Below, in pieces: positions 18,317 to 26,258 of a DNA stretch of 64,000 nucleotides. The position numbers and the translations under genes are program-made. The notes beneath the pieces were generated by a model. The model searched no databases, had not been told where the DNA came from, and saw nothing but the letters and a program-made list of their open reading frames with translations. Within the stretch, counting starts at the first letter, position 1. Each line of letters opens with the position of its first letter. Source of the DNA: Chelatococcus sambhunathii (GTDB lineage: Bacteria > Pseudomonadota > Alphaproteobacteria > Rhizobiales > Beijerinckiaceae); assembly GCF_001418005.1 (NCBI RefSeq), contig NZ_LIOL01000001.1, positions 601,939 through 665,938 of the forward strand, in the 5' to 3' direction.

Positions 18317-19954
18317 ATGCCGGGACGAGCTGTCAAAGCCGAGCGACAACGGCGACCTCCCGTTTCATATCGGGCGGCAGAGGCGTCGACCGCATCGGTC
18401 CTGCAAGCCGTTGAGGCACATGAGCCCGCACCGGAGGATTTCACGAGCATCCTCGGCGGCATGCCCAAGACGCAGGCCGATGCGCCTGAGTTTTTCGTGG
18501 ACCTCAACCTTGACCAGATCGTCGATGCCGTGACTACGGGCCGCGCCGAATACGACCTGAAGCCCTTCTTCCATGTCTCGCTGCACGATGCGGACGCCGT
18601 CCGCTTCCGACACGAGGTGTTCCAGGATCTGGAGGACACACGTGTTTTCGAGCACATCGTCGATTTCGCGAACCGGATGCGGCAGATGCGCAAGCAGCTC
18701 GAAACCGCGGAAAAGCTCCGCTACCGATATCAGAAGGAGAGGCTGTTCCTGGATGCAGCCTCCACGTATTGCGAGGCAGTCTCCATCCTGCTCGACAATC
18801 TTTCCGACGCAAAACTCCATTCGCGTGGTTTCAGGGCCTTTCGCAACTTCCTCGAAGGTCATATCGGCTCAAACGACTTCATCGCACTGAAGGACAAGAT
18901 CGCGAAGCTTTACGATAGCCTCTCTGCCGTCCACTACTGCATGCACATCAAGGGCGGTCGGATCAGCGTGCGTAAGGCGGCAGCCGAGATCGACTACAGC
19001 GCGGAGGTGGAAAGGTCATTCGAAAAATTCCGGCGCGGCGCCGTCGAAAGCCATCTCTGCGACATTCCAGACTATCTGGAGATGAACCACATCGAGGCCG
19101 CCGTCGTGGACATGGTGGCCAAGCTTTATCCGGAGACGTTCGACGCGCTAGACGCCTTCTTCCAGAAGCATCCGGACTTCGCCGATTCGAGGATCATAGG
19201 CTTTGACCGCGAGGTGCAGTTCTACCTCTCCTGGATAGAGTATATGCGGCGGTTCGCTACCGCCGAACTCCCCTTCTGCTATCCTGACGTTTCGCCGAGC
19301 GATAAGGCCATCCACAGCATTGAGAGCTTTGACCTCGCCCTGGCTGCCAAGCTCCTGACGGAGAAGGCGCCGATCGTCTGCAACGATTTTCTCCTGAAGG
19401 GTCCCGAGCGCATCTTCGTGGTGACGGGCCCAAACCAGGGCGGCAAGACCACCTTTGCCCGCATGTTCGGACAGCTTCATTTCCTGGCGAGCCTTGGCTG
19501 TCCGGTTCCGGGCAAGGAAGCGCGGCTGTTTCTGTTCGATCGGCTTTTCACGCATTTCGAGAAGGAGGAGGACGTCGCCAACCTGCGCGGCAAGCTGGAG
19601 GATGACCTCATCCGCATCCATCAGGTGCTTGAGCAGGCCACACCGGGAAGCGTCGTTATCATGAACGAGATATTCACCTCGACCACGCTGCACGACGCGC
19701 TGTTCCTCGGTCGGAAGGTGATGGAAAGGATCATGGCGCTCGACCTCATCGCGGTCTGCGTCACCTTCGTCGACGAGCTTGCCTCGCTCAGCGACAAGAC
19801 CGTGAGCCTTACGAGCATGGTCGACCCGGACAATCCTGCACGGCGTACTTTCAAGGTCATCAGACGCCCCGCTGACGGCCGCTCGCACGCGATGGCGATC
19901 GCCCGGCTGCACGGCCTGGCCTATGCCGATCTCAAGGAGCGGCTGAAGCCATGA
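18317..19954 (+). CDS. MutS-like ATPase 1 of the fluoride operon
   Basis: The 545-residue protein has a helical N-terminal two-thirds resembling the MutS lever/core region, then a MutS_V-type ABC ATPase. Walker A is GPNQGGKTTF (residues 371-380). FDRLFTHFEKEEDVANLRGKLEDDL corresponds to the MutS signature region. Walker B is SVVIMNEIFTSTT (445-457), followed by a switch with CVTFVDELASL. It lacks the N-terminal mismatch-recognition domain (no F-x-E motif) and the MutS2 Smr nuclease tail. It is therefore neither mismatch repair MutS nor MutS2. AGGAGGCGGAG precedes the ATG at 18317, 14 bases after uspA. Function unknown; fluoride-linked MutS-like genes have been noted before in riboswitch surveys. 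Confidence 0.85.
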   Translation: MPGRAVKAERQRRPPVSYRAAEASTASVLQAVEAHEPAPEDFTSILGGMPKTQADAPEFFVDLNLDQIVDAVTTGRAEYDLKPFFHVSLHDADAVRFRHEVFQDLEDTRVFEHIVDFANRMRQMRKQLETAEKLRYRYQKERLFLDAASTYCEAVSILLDNLSDAKLHSRGFRAFRNFLEGHIGSNDFIALKDKIAKLYDSLSAVHYCMHIKGGRISVRKAAAEIDYSAEVERSFEKFRRGAVESHLCDIPDYLEMNHIEAAVVDMVAKLYPETFDALDAFFQKHPDFADSRIIGFDREVQFYLSWIEYMRRFATAELPFCYPDVSPSDKAIHSIESFDLALAAKLLTEKAPIVCNDFLLKGPERIFVVTGPNQGGKTTFARMFGQLHFLASLGCPVPGKEARLFLFDRLFTHFEKEEDVANLRGKLEDDLIRIHQVLEQATPGSVVIMNEIFTSTTLHDALFLGRKVMERIMALDLIAVCVTFVDELASLSDKTVSLTSMVDPDNPARRTFKVIRRPADGRSHAMAIARLHGLAYADLKERLKP

Positions 19955-21528
19955 AGCCGCTGCTGATGTATCGCGACCGCGATTTCGATGCGGAGGCTGC
20001 GCTGCCGTGGAACGCCGAGATGCTGGTCCAGGATCTCGGTCTCATAGCCGTGTTCGAGGCAATGGCGGGCAAGGACGACTTGCTGCGCGACGTCGCCAAG
20101 CGGGCGACATTGTGCCCCCTCAGCGAGCCGGAAGCGATCCTCTACCGTCAGGCCGTCCTCAAGGATTGTCTCGAAAATCCCGCGGTCGTCCGTGATCTCT
20201 ACGACCTCGCCGTGAAGGTCCTCGGAGGCGAGAAAAAGATCGGGGGCTTTTTCCTTCGATATCCTGGATCGATTCTGAGCCGGTCCGTGCAAGTTCTTGA
20301 GTTCTTCGTTGGCGCGCTGCGGCGGCTGCGGGTGGTTGCCGACACGCGATCCGAAAACTTCGCGTCGGAAGGCTTCAGGACGTTCTTCCGCGTACTGCGC
20401 GAGGAGTTGAGCGATGACTACTTCGCGGAGATCCAGGGTCATCTCAACGAGTTGAAGCTGCGGGACGGCGTCCTCCTCAGCGCGGAACTGGGACACGGCA
20501 ACAAGAGCACCAACCTGGTCCTCCGCAAGCCGAAGGAAACTGAGCGCAGCTGGTGGAGACGATTGTTCGCCGAACGGCCACCGACCTTCAGCTATACCCT
20601 GCACCCGCGTGACGAGGCCGGGGCAAGGGCGCTGTCGGAGTTGCAGGACAGGGGCATCAACCTTGTCGCCAACGCGCTCGCGCAGTCGAACGACCACATC
20701 CTGAGCTTCTTCCGCCAGCTCCGCGCGGAACTCGCCTTCTATGTCGCCTGCCTGAATCTGCGCGAACGCCTGACGGAGATGCACGAGCCGATCTGCTTTC
20801 CCGTCCCCGAGCCGCTGGGCTCTCGGCGGCATTCCTTCTCGGAGCTTTATGACATCGGCCTCGCTCTCAATATGGATCGCAAGGCGGTCGGGAACGATGC
20901 CGACGCCGACGGCAAGTGCCTCGTCGTCATCACTGGCGCGAACCAGGGCGGCAAATCCACCTTCCTGCGCAGCATCGGGCTTGCACAACTGATGCTGCAG
21001 GCCGGGATGTTCGTGCCGGCCGTGGCCTTCCAGGCCAGCATCTTCAGCCAGGTAGTCACGCATTTCAAACGTGAGGAAGACGTCACAATGCGGAGCGGCA
21101 AGCTCGACGAGGAACTGCTCCGCATGAGTGAGATTGCCGATCGCCTGGAGCCCGGCGCGATAGTTCTGTTCAACGAGTCGTTCGCCGCGACCAACGAAAG
21201 GGAAGGCTCAGAGATCGCCATTCAGATCGTCGACGCTCTGGTCGAGCAAGGCTACACGGTTTTCTTCGTAACGCATCTCTACGAGTTCGCCCACGGCCTT
21301 TTCGACCGCAAGATGCCACAGGCCTTGTTTCTGCGGGCCGAGCGCGGGGCCGACGGCACGCGGACCTTCAGGCTGAAGGAGGGAGAACCCTTGCAGACAA
21401 GCTTTGGCAAGGACCTTTACGACAGGATTTTCAAAGATCCATACATTCAGGGAACGTTGCAGACTTCACTCAACGGAGGCAGCCATGAACGCGGAACCGC
21501 GCCCGATCGGCATAATTCGGCTCCATAA
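19951..21528 (+). CDS. MutS-like ATPase 2 of the fluoride operon
   Basis: The 525-residue protein is a paralogue of the preceding gene by domain order but is clearly diverged. A helical region (to about residue 300) is followed by Walker A GANQGGKSTFLR (329-340), FSQVVTHFKREEDVTMRSGKLDEEL, Walker B GAIVLFNESFAATNE (402-416) and the switch FFVTHLYEF. As in paralogue 1, mismatch-binding and Smr domains are missing. It overlaps the upstream gene by ATGA, which favours fixed-ratio synthesis, and the two may form a heterodimer as eukaryotic MutS homologues do. The C-terminus overlaps the next gene by 44 bases. Confidence 0.85.
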   Translation: MKPLLMYRDRDFDAEAALPWNAEMLVQDLGLIAVFEAMAGKDDLLRDVAKRATLCPLSEPEAILYRQAVLKDCLENPAVVRDLYDLAVKVLGGEKKIGGFFLRYPGSILSRSVQVLEFFVGALRRLRVVADTRSENFASEGFRTFFRVLREELSDDYFAEIQGHLNELKLRDGVLLSAELGHGNKSTNLVLRKPKETERSWWRRLFAERPPTFSYTLHPRDEAGARALSELQDRGINLVANALAQSNDHILSFFRQLRAELAFYVACLNLRERLTEMHEPICFPVPEPLGSRRHSFSELYDIGLALNMDRKAVGNDADADGKCLVVITGANQGGKSTFLRSIGLAQLMLQAGMFVPAVAFQASIFSQVVTHFKREEDVTMRSGKLDEELLRMSEIADRLEPGAIVLFNESFAATNEREGSEIAIQIVDALVEQGYTVFFVTHLYEFAHGLFDRKMPQALFLRAERGADGTRTFRLKEGEPLQTSFGKDLYDRIFKDPYIQGTLQTSLNGGSHERGTAPDRHNSAP

Positions 21529-21790
21529 AAGGTGGGCGGACGGATATACACCTATTTCGCAGGTCCTCATCCTGCTGCTCTCTGGGGGCGCCTACATCCT
21601 GTCCCAGCACACCGGCCTTGGCGCGCCGGAGCGGACAGGGGCATTCATCCTGTTCACAGCGATCATTCTCGCAACCGTTTTCTGGCAAGCGGTGGGGCTC
21701 GGCATTGTGCGGGCGCCCATGATCATGCGCGGCATCGATCTTGTATCAGCCGCGACTTCCGCAAACCGTCCCTCTGGCCGCTCGCAGTAA
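21485..21790 (+). CDS. Small two-helix membrane protein of unknown function in the fluoride operon
   Basis: The 101-residue product has a basic N-terminus (IIRLHKRWADGY) and two hydrophobic helices, ISQVLILLLSGGAYIL and GAFILFTAIILATVFWQAVGLGIV, followed by a short polar tail. The ATG at 21485 follows GGAGG and lies inside the end of the second MutS-like gene. No family is recognised. Its fixed place between the ATPases and the channels suggests a membrane partner or regulator of the fluoride system, but that is inference. Confidence 0.6.
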   Translation: MNAEPRPIGIIRLHKRWADGYTPISQVLILLLSGGAYILSQHTGLGAPERTGAFILFTAIILATVFWQAVGLGIVRAPMIMRGIDLVSAATSANRPSGRSQ

Positions 21791-21795
21791 GTTCG

Positions 21796-22203
21796 ATGCA
21801 GGATTTTCTTCTTGGGATGATCTGGGTTGCGCTCGGCAGCGCCTTGGGTGGAACGGCCAGGTATTTCGTTTCAGGCGTCGTGGGGCGGCATATCGGTGAG
21901 ACCTTTCCCTGGGGCACGCTAACGGTCAATGTTACCGGGGCTTTCACGATCGGACTGTTCGCCGGCTTGGCAAGCGCGCATAGCCTCTTCTCGTCCGGAG
22001 CGCCCTTGCAGTTCATGGTCGTCGGCTTTCTCGGCAGCTACACCACCGTCTCTTCCTTCAGCCTGCAGACCCTGGCGCTTGCGCGCGACGGCGAGTTCCC
22101 CCGCGCGATCGGTAATGTCGCCGCCTCACTTGCCCTGTGCCTGACTGCCGTCGCGCTCGGCTACGCGATAGGCTCGGCGGTGCTTGGGAGCGTTGTGTCA
22201 TGA
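21796..22203 (+). CDS. crcB: CrcB/Fluc fluoride channel subunit 1
   Basis: The 135-residue protein has four transmembrane segments and the family signatures ALGSALGGTARYFVSG, WGTLTVNVTGAFTIGLF (with the pore Asn) and GFLGSYTTVSSFSLQT. Fluc channels are dual-topology dimers that let fluoride leak out of the cytoplasm. In this subunit the first of the two pore Phe residues (TTFSTF in the family) is replaced by Val while the second is kept. The partner gene keeps both. Tandem crcB genes usually encode heterodimers of fixed opposite orientation, so subunit 1 may contribute fewer pore residues. It overlaps the next gene by ATGA. Confidence 0.93.
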   Translation: MQDFLLGMIWVALGSALGGTARYFVSGVVGRHIGETFPWGTLTVNVTGAFTIGLFAGLASAHSLFSSGAPLQFMVVGFLGSYTTVSSFSLQTLALARDGEFPRAIGNVAASLALCLTAVALGYAIGSAVLGSVVS

Positions 22204-22730
22204 CCGAGCAGGAGACCACCGTCGCAGCGAGAAGCCGAACCGGCCGAGAAGAACGGCCGCGAGCCGATCAAACCAGGTTACCCCGGCGCAAGGCGGCGCT
22301 GCGCGCCCGCTGGCGAAAGATCCGCGGACCGTTGTCGCTCTACCTGGCGGTTGCCGCGGGGTCAGTATGCGGCGGCGTGTTGAGGGCAAGTACTTCCGCC
22401 GTCGTCCAGCAGATCGGCGACGCCGGTTTTCCGCTCGGCACGCTGTTCGTCAATGTCGTCGGCTCCTTCATCATCGGATTCTATGCCACGCTGACCGGGC
22501 CCGATGGCCGGTCTTTCGTGAGCGTCCGCCAGCGACAGTTCGTGATGACCGGCATCTGCGGCGGCTTCACCACCTTCTCCGTCTTCAGCTTGGAAACGTT
22601 TCGACTGGTCCAAGCGGACAGGCTCCTGGCTGCAGGCGCGAATGTCGGAATCTCAGTATTGGCCTGGCTCGCCGCTGTCTGGCTGGGACATGCCATCGCT
22701 TCCCGCATTAACCGCATTGGAGGAAACTGA
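22200..22730 (+). CDS. crcB: CrcB/Fluc fluoride channel subunit 2
   Basis: This second Fluc subunit has 176 residues, including a 45-residue Arg-rich N-terminal tail absent from subunit 1. The tail should set topology by the positive-inside rule. Signatures are GSVCGGVLRAS, PLGTLFVNVVGSFIIGFY (pore Asn) and ICGGFTTFSVFSLET with both pore Phe residues intact. The ATG overlaps the stop of subunit 1 (ATGA), so co-translation of a heterodimer is likely. Confidence 0.93.
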   Translation: MTEQETTVAARSRTGREERPRADQTRLPRRKAALRARWRKIRGPLSLYLAVAAGSVCGGVLRASTSAVVQQIGDAGFPLGTLFVNVVGSFIIGFYATLTGPDGRSFVSVRQRQFVMTGICGGFTTFSVFSLETFRLVQADRLLAAGANVGISVLAWLAAVWLGHAIASRINRIGGN

Positions 22731-22731
22731 C

Positions 22732-23070
22732 GTGCAGGTACCGAAGAACGCGCTGCTCCTGCGCATCTTCATAGGAGAGAGCGACCGGGATGACGGTCAC
22801 CCGCTCTACGAGTCCATTGTGCTGAAGGCGCGCGAGATGCATCTCGCGGGAGCAACCGTGCTGCGCGGTCCGATGGGTTTCGGAAAATCGAGCCGCCTTC
22901 ACACCACAAAGATACTTCGGCTTTCGGAGGATCTGCCCCTGGTAATCGAAATCGTCGACAGCGAAGACAAGATCAATTCCTTCCTGCCGGTGCTCGAAAC
23001 CATCATGACCAGCGGGTTGGTTACGCTGGAAAAGGTGCAGGTCCTGCAATATGGGGCCGTATCCAGCTAG
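22732..23070 (+). CDS. DUF190 family protein
   Basis: The 112-residue protein starts at GTG 22732 with GGAGG eight bases upstream, one base after the crcB2 stop. DUF190 hallmarks are LLLRIFIGESDRDDGHPLYE, GATVLRGPMGFGKSSRLHT, LSEDLPLVIEIVD and FLPVLETIMTSGLVTLEKV. The fold is a GlnB-like ferredoxin fold trimer. DUF190 genes often lie beside crcB, so a sensing or gating role for fluoride export is plausible but untested. It is the last gene of the operon. No clear terminator follows. Confidence 0.9.
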   Translation: MQVPKNALLLRIFIGESDRDDGHPLYESIVLKAREMHLAGATVLRGPMGFGKSSRLHTTKILRLSEDLPLVIEIVDSEDKINSFLPVLETIMTSGLVTLEKVQVLQYGAVSS

Positions 23071-23117
23071 GATTCTATTCAGTTGACACAGCCCGCGGCG
23101 AGGCGGGGCGAAAGCAG

Positions 23118-24020
23118 TCATGGCGAAGGCTCCGGCACGAAGGCGGGCACGCGGCGACCGTCGATGTCAGTGAAACCGTAGTGCGCGGCGAGATCGGCCA
23201 CCCGCAGCACCTTGCCGCTGTGCCGCATGACCCGCGGGTCGGCGGCCAGCGCGGCGACGGCGCGGCCGAGGTAGCGGGGTGACTCCGTCCGCGCCAGCGC
23301 CGGGACGTCCTGCCAGTGCGCCTCGTCGGTGCCATGGGCCGCCAGCACCCATTCCGTCCGCATCCAGCCGGGCGAGAGCGCCAGCGAGGCCACACCGTGG
23401 GGGCGCAGTTCCTCTGCCATGGCACCGGCGAGGCGACAGATCGCGGCCTTGGCGAGATCGTAGCAGAGGTTGCCGCGCAGCACCCGGCCCTCGTCCCAGA
23501 AGGTGGTGGCGACGATCACCCCGCGGCCGCGTCTCCCCATCCGCGGCGCGACGGCGCGGGCCGCCAACCAGTGCAGCCGCGCGCCGCCGTCCATCATCGC
23601 CGGCCAGTGCGACAGCGGCTGTTCCCAGAACGGCACGTCGAAACGCCCGTCGAAGCTCTCGTGTCCGCCCCAGGCATTGTTGACCAGAAGATCGATGGCG
23701 CCGGTCTCCTGCTCGATCCGTTCGACCAGATCGTTCACCGCCGCCGGATCCCCATGATCGCAGCGCATCGCCATCCCGAAGCCGCCCGCGGCGGTGACGG
23801 CCTCGGCCGTATCCTCGATGCTGCCCGGTGCAGACGAAAGGCCCGAGAGCCCCAGAATCCCGCCGTAGCTGTCCGCCGGCCGGCCGCGCGTACTGCGCCC
23901 CGTCACCACGACGACCGCGCCGGCGGCCCCGAGTTCGATGGCGATGCCGCGCCCCGCGCCGCGGCTGGCACCGGTCACGAGCGCGATGCAATCCTTCAGG
24001 GGACGCTCGGGTGCTGACAT
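23118..24020 (-). CDS. Short-chain dehydrogenase/reductase (SDR)
   Basis: The 300-residue protein opens with the Rossmann motif TGASRGAGRGIA, has LLVNNAWGG (NNAG variant) and a catalytic CYDLAKAA (Tyr-x3-Lys). The C-terminal part is longer than in classical SDRs (DIDGRRVPAFVPEPSP). The two Arg residues after the first beta-strand (TGRSTRG) favour NADP(H). The substrate is unknown. It is convergent with the fluoride operon, 47 bases from its last stop codon, and probably unrelated to it. Confidence 0.85.
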   Translation of the reverse strand: MSAPERPLKDCIALVTGASRGAGRGIAIELGAAGAVVVVTGRSTRGRPADSYGGILGLSGLSSAPGSIEDTAEAVTAAGGFGMAMRCDHGDPAAVNDLVERIEQETGAIDLLVNNAWGGHESFDGRFDVPFWEQPLSHWPAMMDGGARLHWLAARAVAPRMGRRGRGVIVATTFWDEGRVLRGNLCYDLAKAAICRLAGAMAEELRPHGVASLALSPGWMRTEWVLAAHGTDEAHWQDVPALARTESPRYLGRAVAALAADPRVMRHSGKVLRVADLAAHYGFTDIDGRRVPAFVPEPSP

Positions 24021-24051
24021 GGGCAGTCTCCTGTCTCGGCTGGCGCGTTGC

Positions 24052-24930
24052 CTAGCCCGACTCCCGGCCGGCCGTCTTGGACGGACCCGAAACGGCCAGC
24101 GCCCGATAGGCCGTCGGCGTCATGCCCGCGAAGGCGCGGAAGTCGCGCAGCATGTGCGCCTGGTCGTACCAGCCCTGCGCAACGGCGAGCGCGGCCCAGT
24201 CCGGCCGGTCCACCATGCGCAGGCGGCGCAGCAAGCTGTGCCAGCGCCAAAGCCGCCGATGCTCCCGCGGCGAAAGCCCCAGATGTTCGACGAAAAGCTG
24301 CTGAATTCGCCGCTCGCCGAGTCCAATCTTGTCGGGGCCCTCGCCGCGCGCCAGCGCCGCCGCCACCCGCGCGGTCCGCCTGCCCTCGTCGGACAGGCCG
24401 CCGGCGCGCTGAAGGCGCTGCCGCAGCCCTTGCCACAGGGCCGCGGCAAGCTGCCCCAGGTCTGCGGCACCCGTGAGCCGGTCGCCGAGATCCCTCGCCT
24501 CCAGTCCCCAGAGGTCGGTAAAGCCCACGGCCTGCGCGCGCAGGTCCCGGAGCGGGGCGCCCACAATTGCCCGCGCCGCGGCAGGCGTCAGCGCGAGCGA
24601 CAACCCCGCCACGCACCCCTGCACGATGACAGTCTGGGCCTCCAACCGCGGGCCCAGAACCAACGGCTCTGCCGCCGCCCCCGACAGGTCGAACCAGAGC
24701 CGCACGGCCCCGTCCGGCAGGACATGCTCGACAATCCGCCGGTGGGGCGCCACGGCCTCGCGCCACACCAGCGCCTGACGGATCGCGGGGCGCAGGTCCG
24801 GCGGCACGGACAGCGTGTCCGTCTCGGCCTGCGGTGCAACGGTCTCGGGCCCCGGCCCGGTATCGCCTGGAAGGCCGACGAAGAGTCGGCGGGCCTGGGG
24901 CTCCGTTTGGCAGCCGGGTCGATCAGCCAT
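24052..24930 (-). CDS. AraC-family transcriptional regulator
   Basis: The 292-residue protein has an N-terminal sensory part with the HRRIVEHVLPDGAVRLWFDL pattern of the DUF6597-type ligand domain. The C-terminal AraC double helix-turn-helix contains IGLGERRIQQLFVEHLGLSPREHRRLWR and the second helix set with LAVAQGWYDQAHMLRDFRAFAGMTPTAYR. The last residues match the AraC signature. It reads in the same direction as the SDR gene, 31 bases upstream of it, so it may control it. Confidence 0.88.
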   Translation of the reverse strand: MADRPGCQTEPQARRLFVGLPGDTGPGPETVAPQAETDTLSVPPDLRPAIRQALVWREAVAPHRRIVEHVLPDGAVRLWFDLSGAAAEPLVLGPRLEAQTVIVQGCVAGLSLALTPAAARAIVGAPLRDLRAQAVGFTDLWGLEARDLGDRLTGAADLGQLAAALWQGLRQRLQRAGGLSDEGRRTARVAAALARGEGPDKIGLGERRIQQLFVEHLGLSPREHRRLWRWHSLLRRLRMVDRPDWAALAVAQGWYDQAHMLRDFRAFAGMTPTAYRALAVSGPSKTAGRESG

Positions 24931-24972
24931 GCCGGGCGCCCCTGTCGCGCAGAGTGAGGAATGTGTTTCTTG

Positions 24973-25299
24973 TCACCCCCCGTCCTCCTCGACCTGCCGC
25001 GCCAACCGGTCGAGCGCACCGTCCCAGGCGGCGCCAACCTCGGCCAGCCAGTTCGCCGCCTCGGCCAGCGGCGCGGGGCGCAGAGTCAGCTGCAGTTCGC
25101 GTCCATGGCGGCGCGCAGCGACGAGGCCCGCCGCCTCGAGCACGGCGACATGACGGCTGACCGCCTGCCGGGTGATCGGCGCGCCGCGGGCAAGCTGCGT
25201 CAGGCTCAGCCGCCCCTCGCGCGCCAGCCGCCGCAGGATGCCCGCTCGGGTGGGATCGCCGAGCGCGGCAAAGATCGGCACCGGATCGGGCGCGCGCAT
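24973..25299 (-). CDS. ArsR-family transcriptional regulator 1
   Basis: The 108-residue winged-helix repressor has FAALGDPTRAGILRRLAREGRLSLTQLARGAPITRQAVSRHVAVLEAAGLVAARRHGRE in family order. It lacks the metal-binding ELCVCDL motif, so it belongs to the non-metal group often paired with SRPBCC proteins. The start could be 25299 or 25314 (MSRPEM); neither has a strong ribosome site. It is co-transcribed after the SRPBCC gene at 25301-25750. Two identical inverted repeats upstream of that gene are its likely operators. Confidence 0.85.
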   Translation of the reverse strand: MRAPDPVPIFAALGDPTRAGILRRLAREGRLSLTQLARGAPITRQAVSRHVAVLEAAGLVAARRHGRELQLTLRPAPLAEAANWLAEVGAAWDGALDRLARQVEEDGG

Positions 25300-25300
25300 C

Positions 25301-25750
25301 TCAGGTCGCGACATGATCGACGATGTTCTGCATCTGCATCGTCCACCCACCCTCGTTGCGCTGCCAGACGGCGAGCGCCGGCCCCTCGGGCAGATCGGCA
25401 AAGCCCGATTCCACCAGCGTCAGCCGCGTGCCCGCGCCCTCGGGCGTGAGCGTGATCGAGACCGTCAGCCGCGCGTCGCTGTCCGGATCACCAGGAAAGG
25501 CTGCGGGGTCGAAGGCGGGCCAGTCCCAGACCAGCCGCCGGCCGGGTTCCAGCGTCACGATGCGCATGTCCCAGCGCATGTGCTCAGTGCCGGGATAGAG
25601 GCTGCGGCAGGAGAGCACCGCGCCCTCGCGGATCTCGCCGGTCACTTCTGCGCGGAACCAGCGGCCGAACTCGGTACTGTCGCTCAGCGCACGCCAGACG
25701 CGGTCGGGCGGAGCTTTGAGGTGGATGGTCTTCTCGATCGTATCGGGCAT
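25301..25750 (-). CDS. SRPBCC domain protein (AHSA1/CalC type) 1
   Basis: The 149-residue helix-grip protein begins MPDTIEKTIHLKAPPDRVW and includes FGRWFRAEVTGEIREG and TRLTLVESGFADLPEG. Proteins of this family bind hydrophobic small molecules in a central cavity. Their functions are mostly unknown. It is the first gene of a two-gene unit with ArsR 1, and the reverse of the more usual order (regulator first). It starts 15 bases from a palindromic operator. Confidence 0.85.
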   Translation of the reverse strand: MPDTIEKTIHLKAPPDRVWRALSDSTEFGRWFRAEVTGEIREGAVLSCRSLYPGTEHMRWDMRIVTLEPGRRLVWDWPAFDPAAFPGDPDSDARLTVSITLTPEGAGTRLTLVESGFADLPEGPALAVWQRNEGGWTMQMQNIVDHVAT

Positions 25751-25764
25751 GGTCACTTCTGAAT

Positions 25765-25824
25765 ATGCAACACAATAGTTGCATGATGCCACGGGCACCG
25801 CAAAATGCAACGAAAAGGTTGCAT
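25765..25824. promoter_or_regulatory. Twin operator: two identical ATGCAAC-N6-GTTGCAT palindromes
   Basis: Two perfect 7-bp inverted repeats with six-base spacers lie at 25765-25784 and 25805-25824, centre to centre 40 bases apart. They sit directly upstream of the SRPBCC/ArsR unit, where its promoter must be. ArsR dimers bind such 12-2-12-like palindromes, so autoregulation is the natural reading, with the repeat on the same helical face allowing cooperative binding. Confidence 0.75.
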
Positions 25825-25839
25825 ATTCTCCGGTCGCGT

Positions 25840-26258
25840 CGGTCCCGATCCGACGCGACCAGCGGAAAATCACCGCAACAGCGCGGCGCCTCGTCGACCG
25901 CGCCTGCAAAGGACGGGCGCGCCAACAGCCAGGCGCGATAGGCAACCCCGGATGCTCGAGCCCGATGGGTTGCGCCCAGCGGCATCGAACAGCGCCAGCC
26001 CTGCCGCCCTGGCCCGGCCGGTAATACGCCGCCGGATCCAGCCATGGGCGGCATCGAGCCGTTCGATGGCTTTTTGGCGCGCCTCAGCCAGCCCGTCCTA
26101 TCCGGGCCGGATCGCCCCGTCCACGGCGGTCTGCATGGCGTTCATTGCGCCGGGTTCCTCGAGATGTCGGTCATCAATGTGGACGTTATTCTCCCACAGC
26201 GCGACCAGCACCTTCTGGCTGTGAAACGAGAACGGATAGGCATGGAGCGTCTCGTCAT
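25840..26258 (-). pseudogene. Decayed glutathione S-transferase gene
   Basis: The intended start ATG overlaps the SRPBCC 2 stop as TGATG at 26256-26258. One base is missing in codon 2, since after the shift the frame reads ETLHAYPFSFHSQKVLVALW, a GST N-terminal thioredoxin fold. Further down the same frame meets TAG at 26098-26100, then continues as GLAEARQKAIERLDAAHGWI, a GST C-domain helix. The frame changes again before AYRAWLLARPSFAGAVDEA, the typical GST C-terminal end. The middle of the protein (about 80 residues) is missing. At least two frameshifts, one stop and a deletion make it non-functional. Confidence 0.8.

Noticed and set aside
18317..19954. True mismatch-repair MutS or MutS2
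   Set aside because: The mismatch-binding domain, clamp layout and Smr domain are absent. Only the ATPase and lever-like helices are recognisable.
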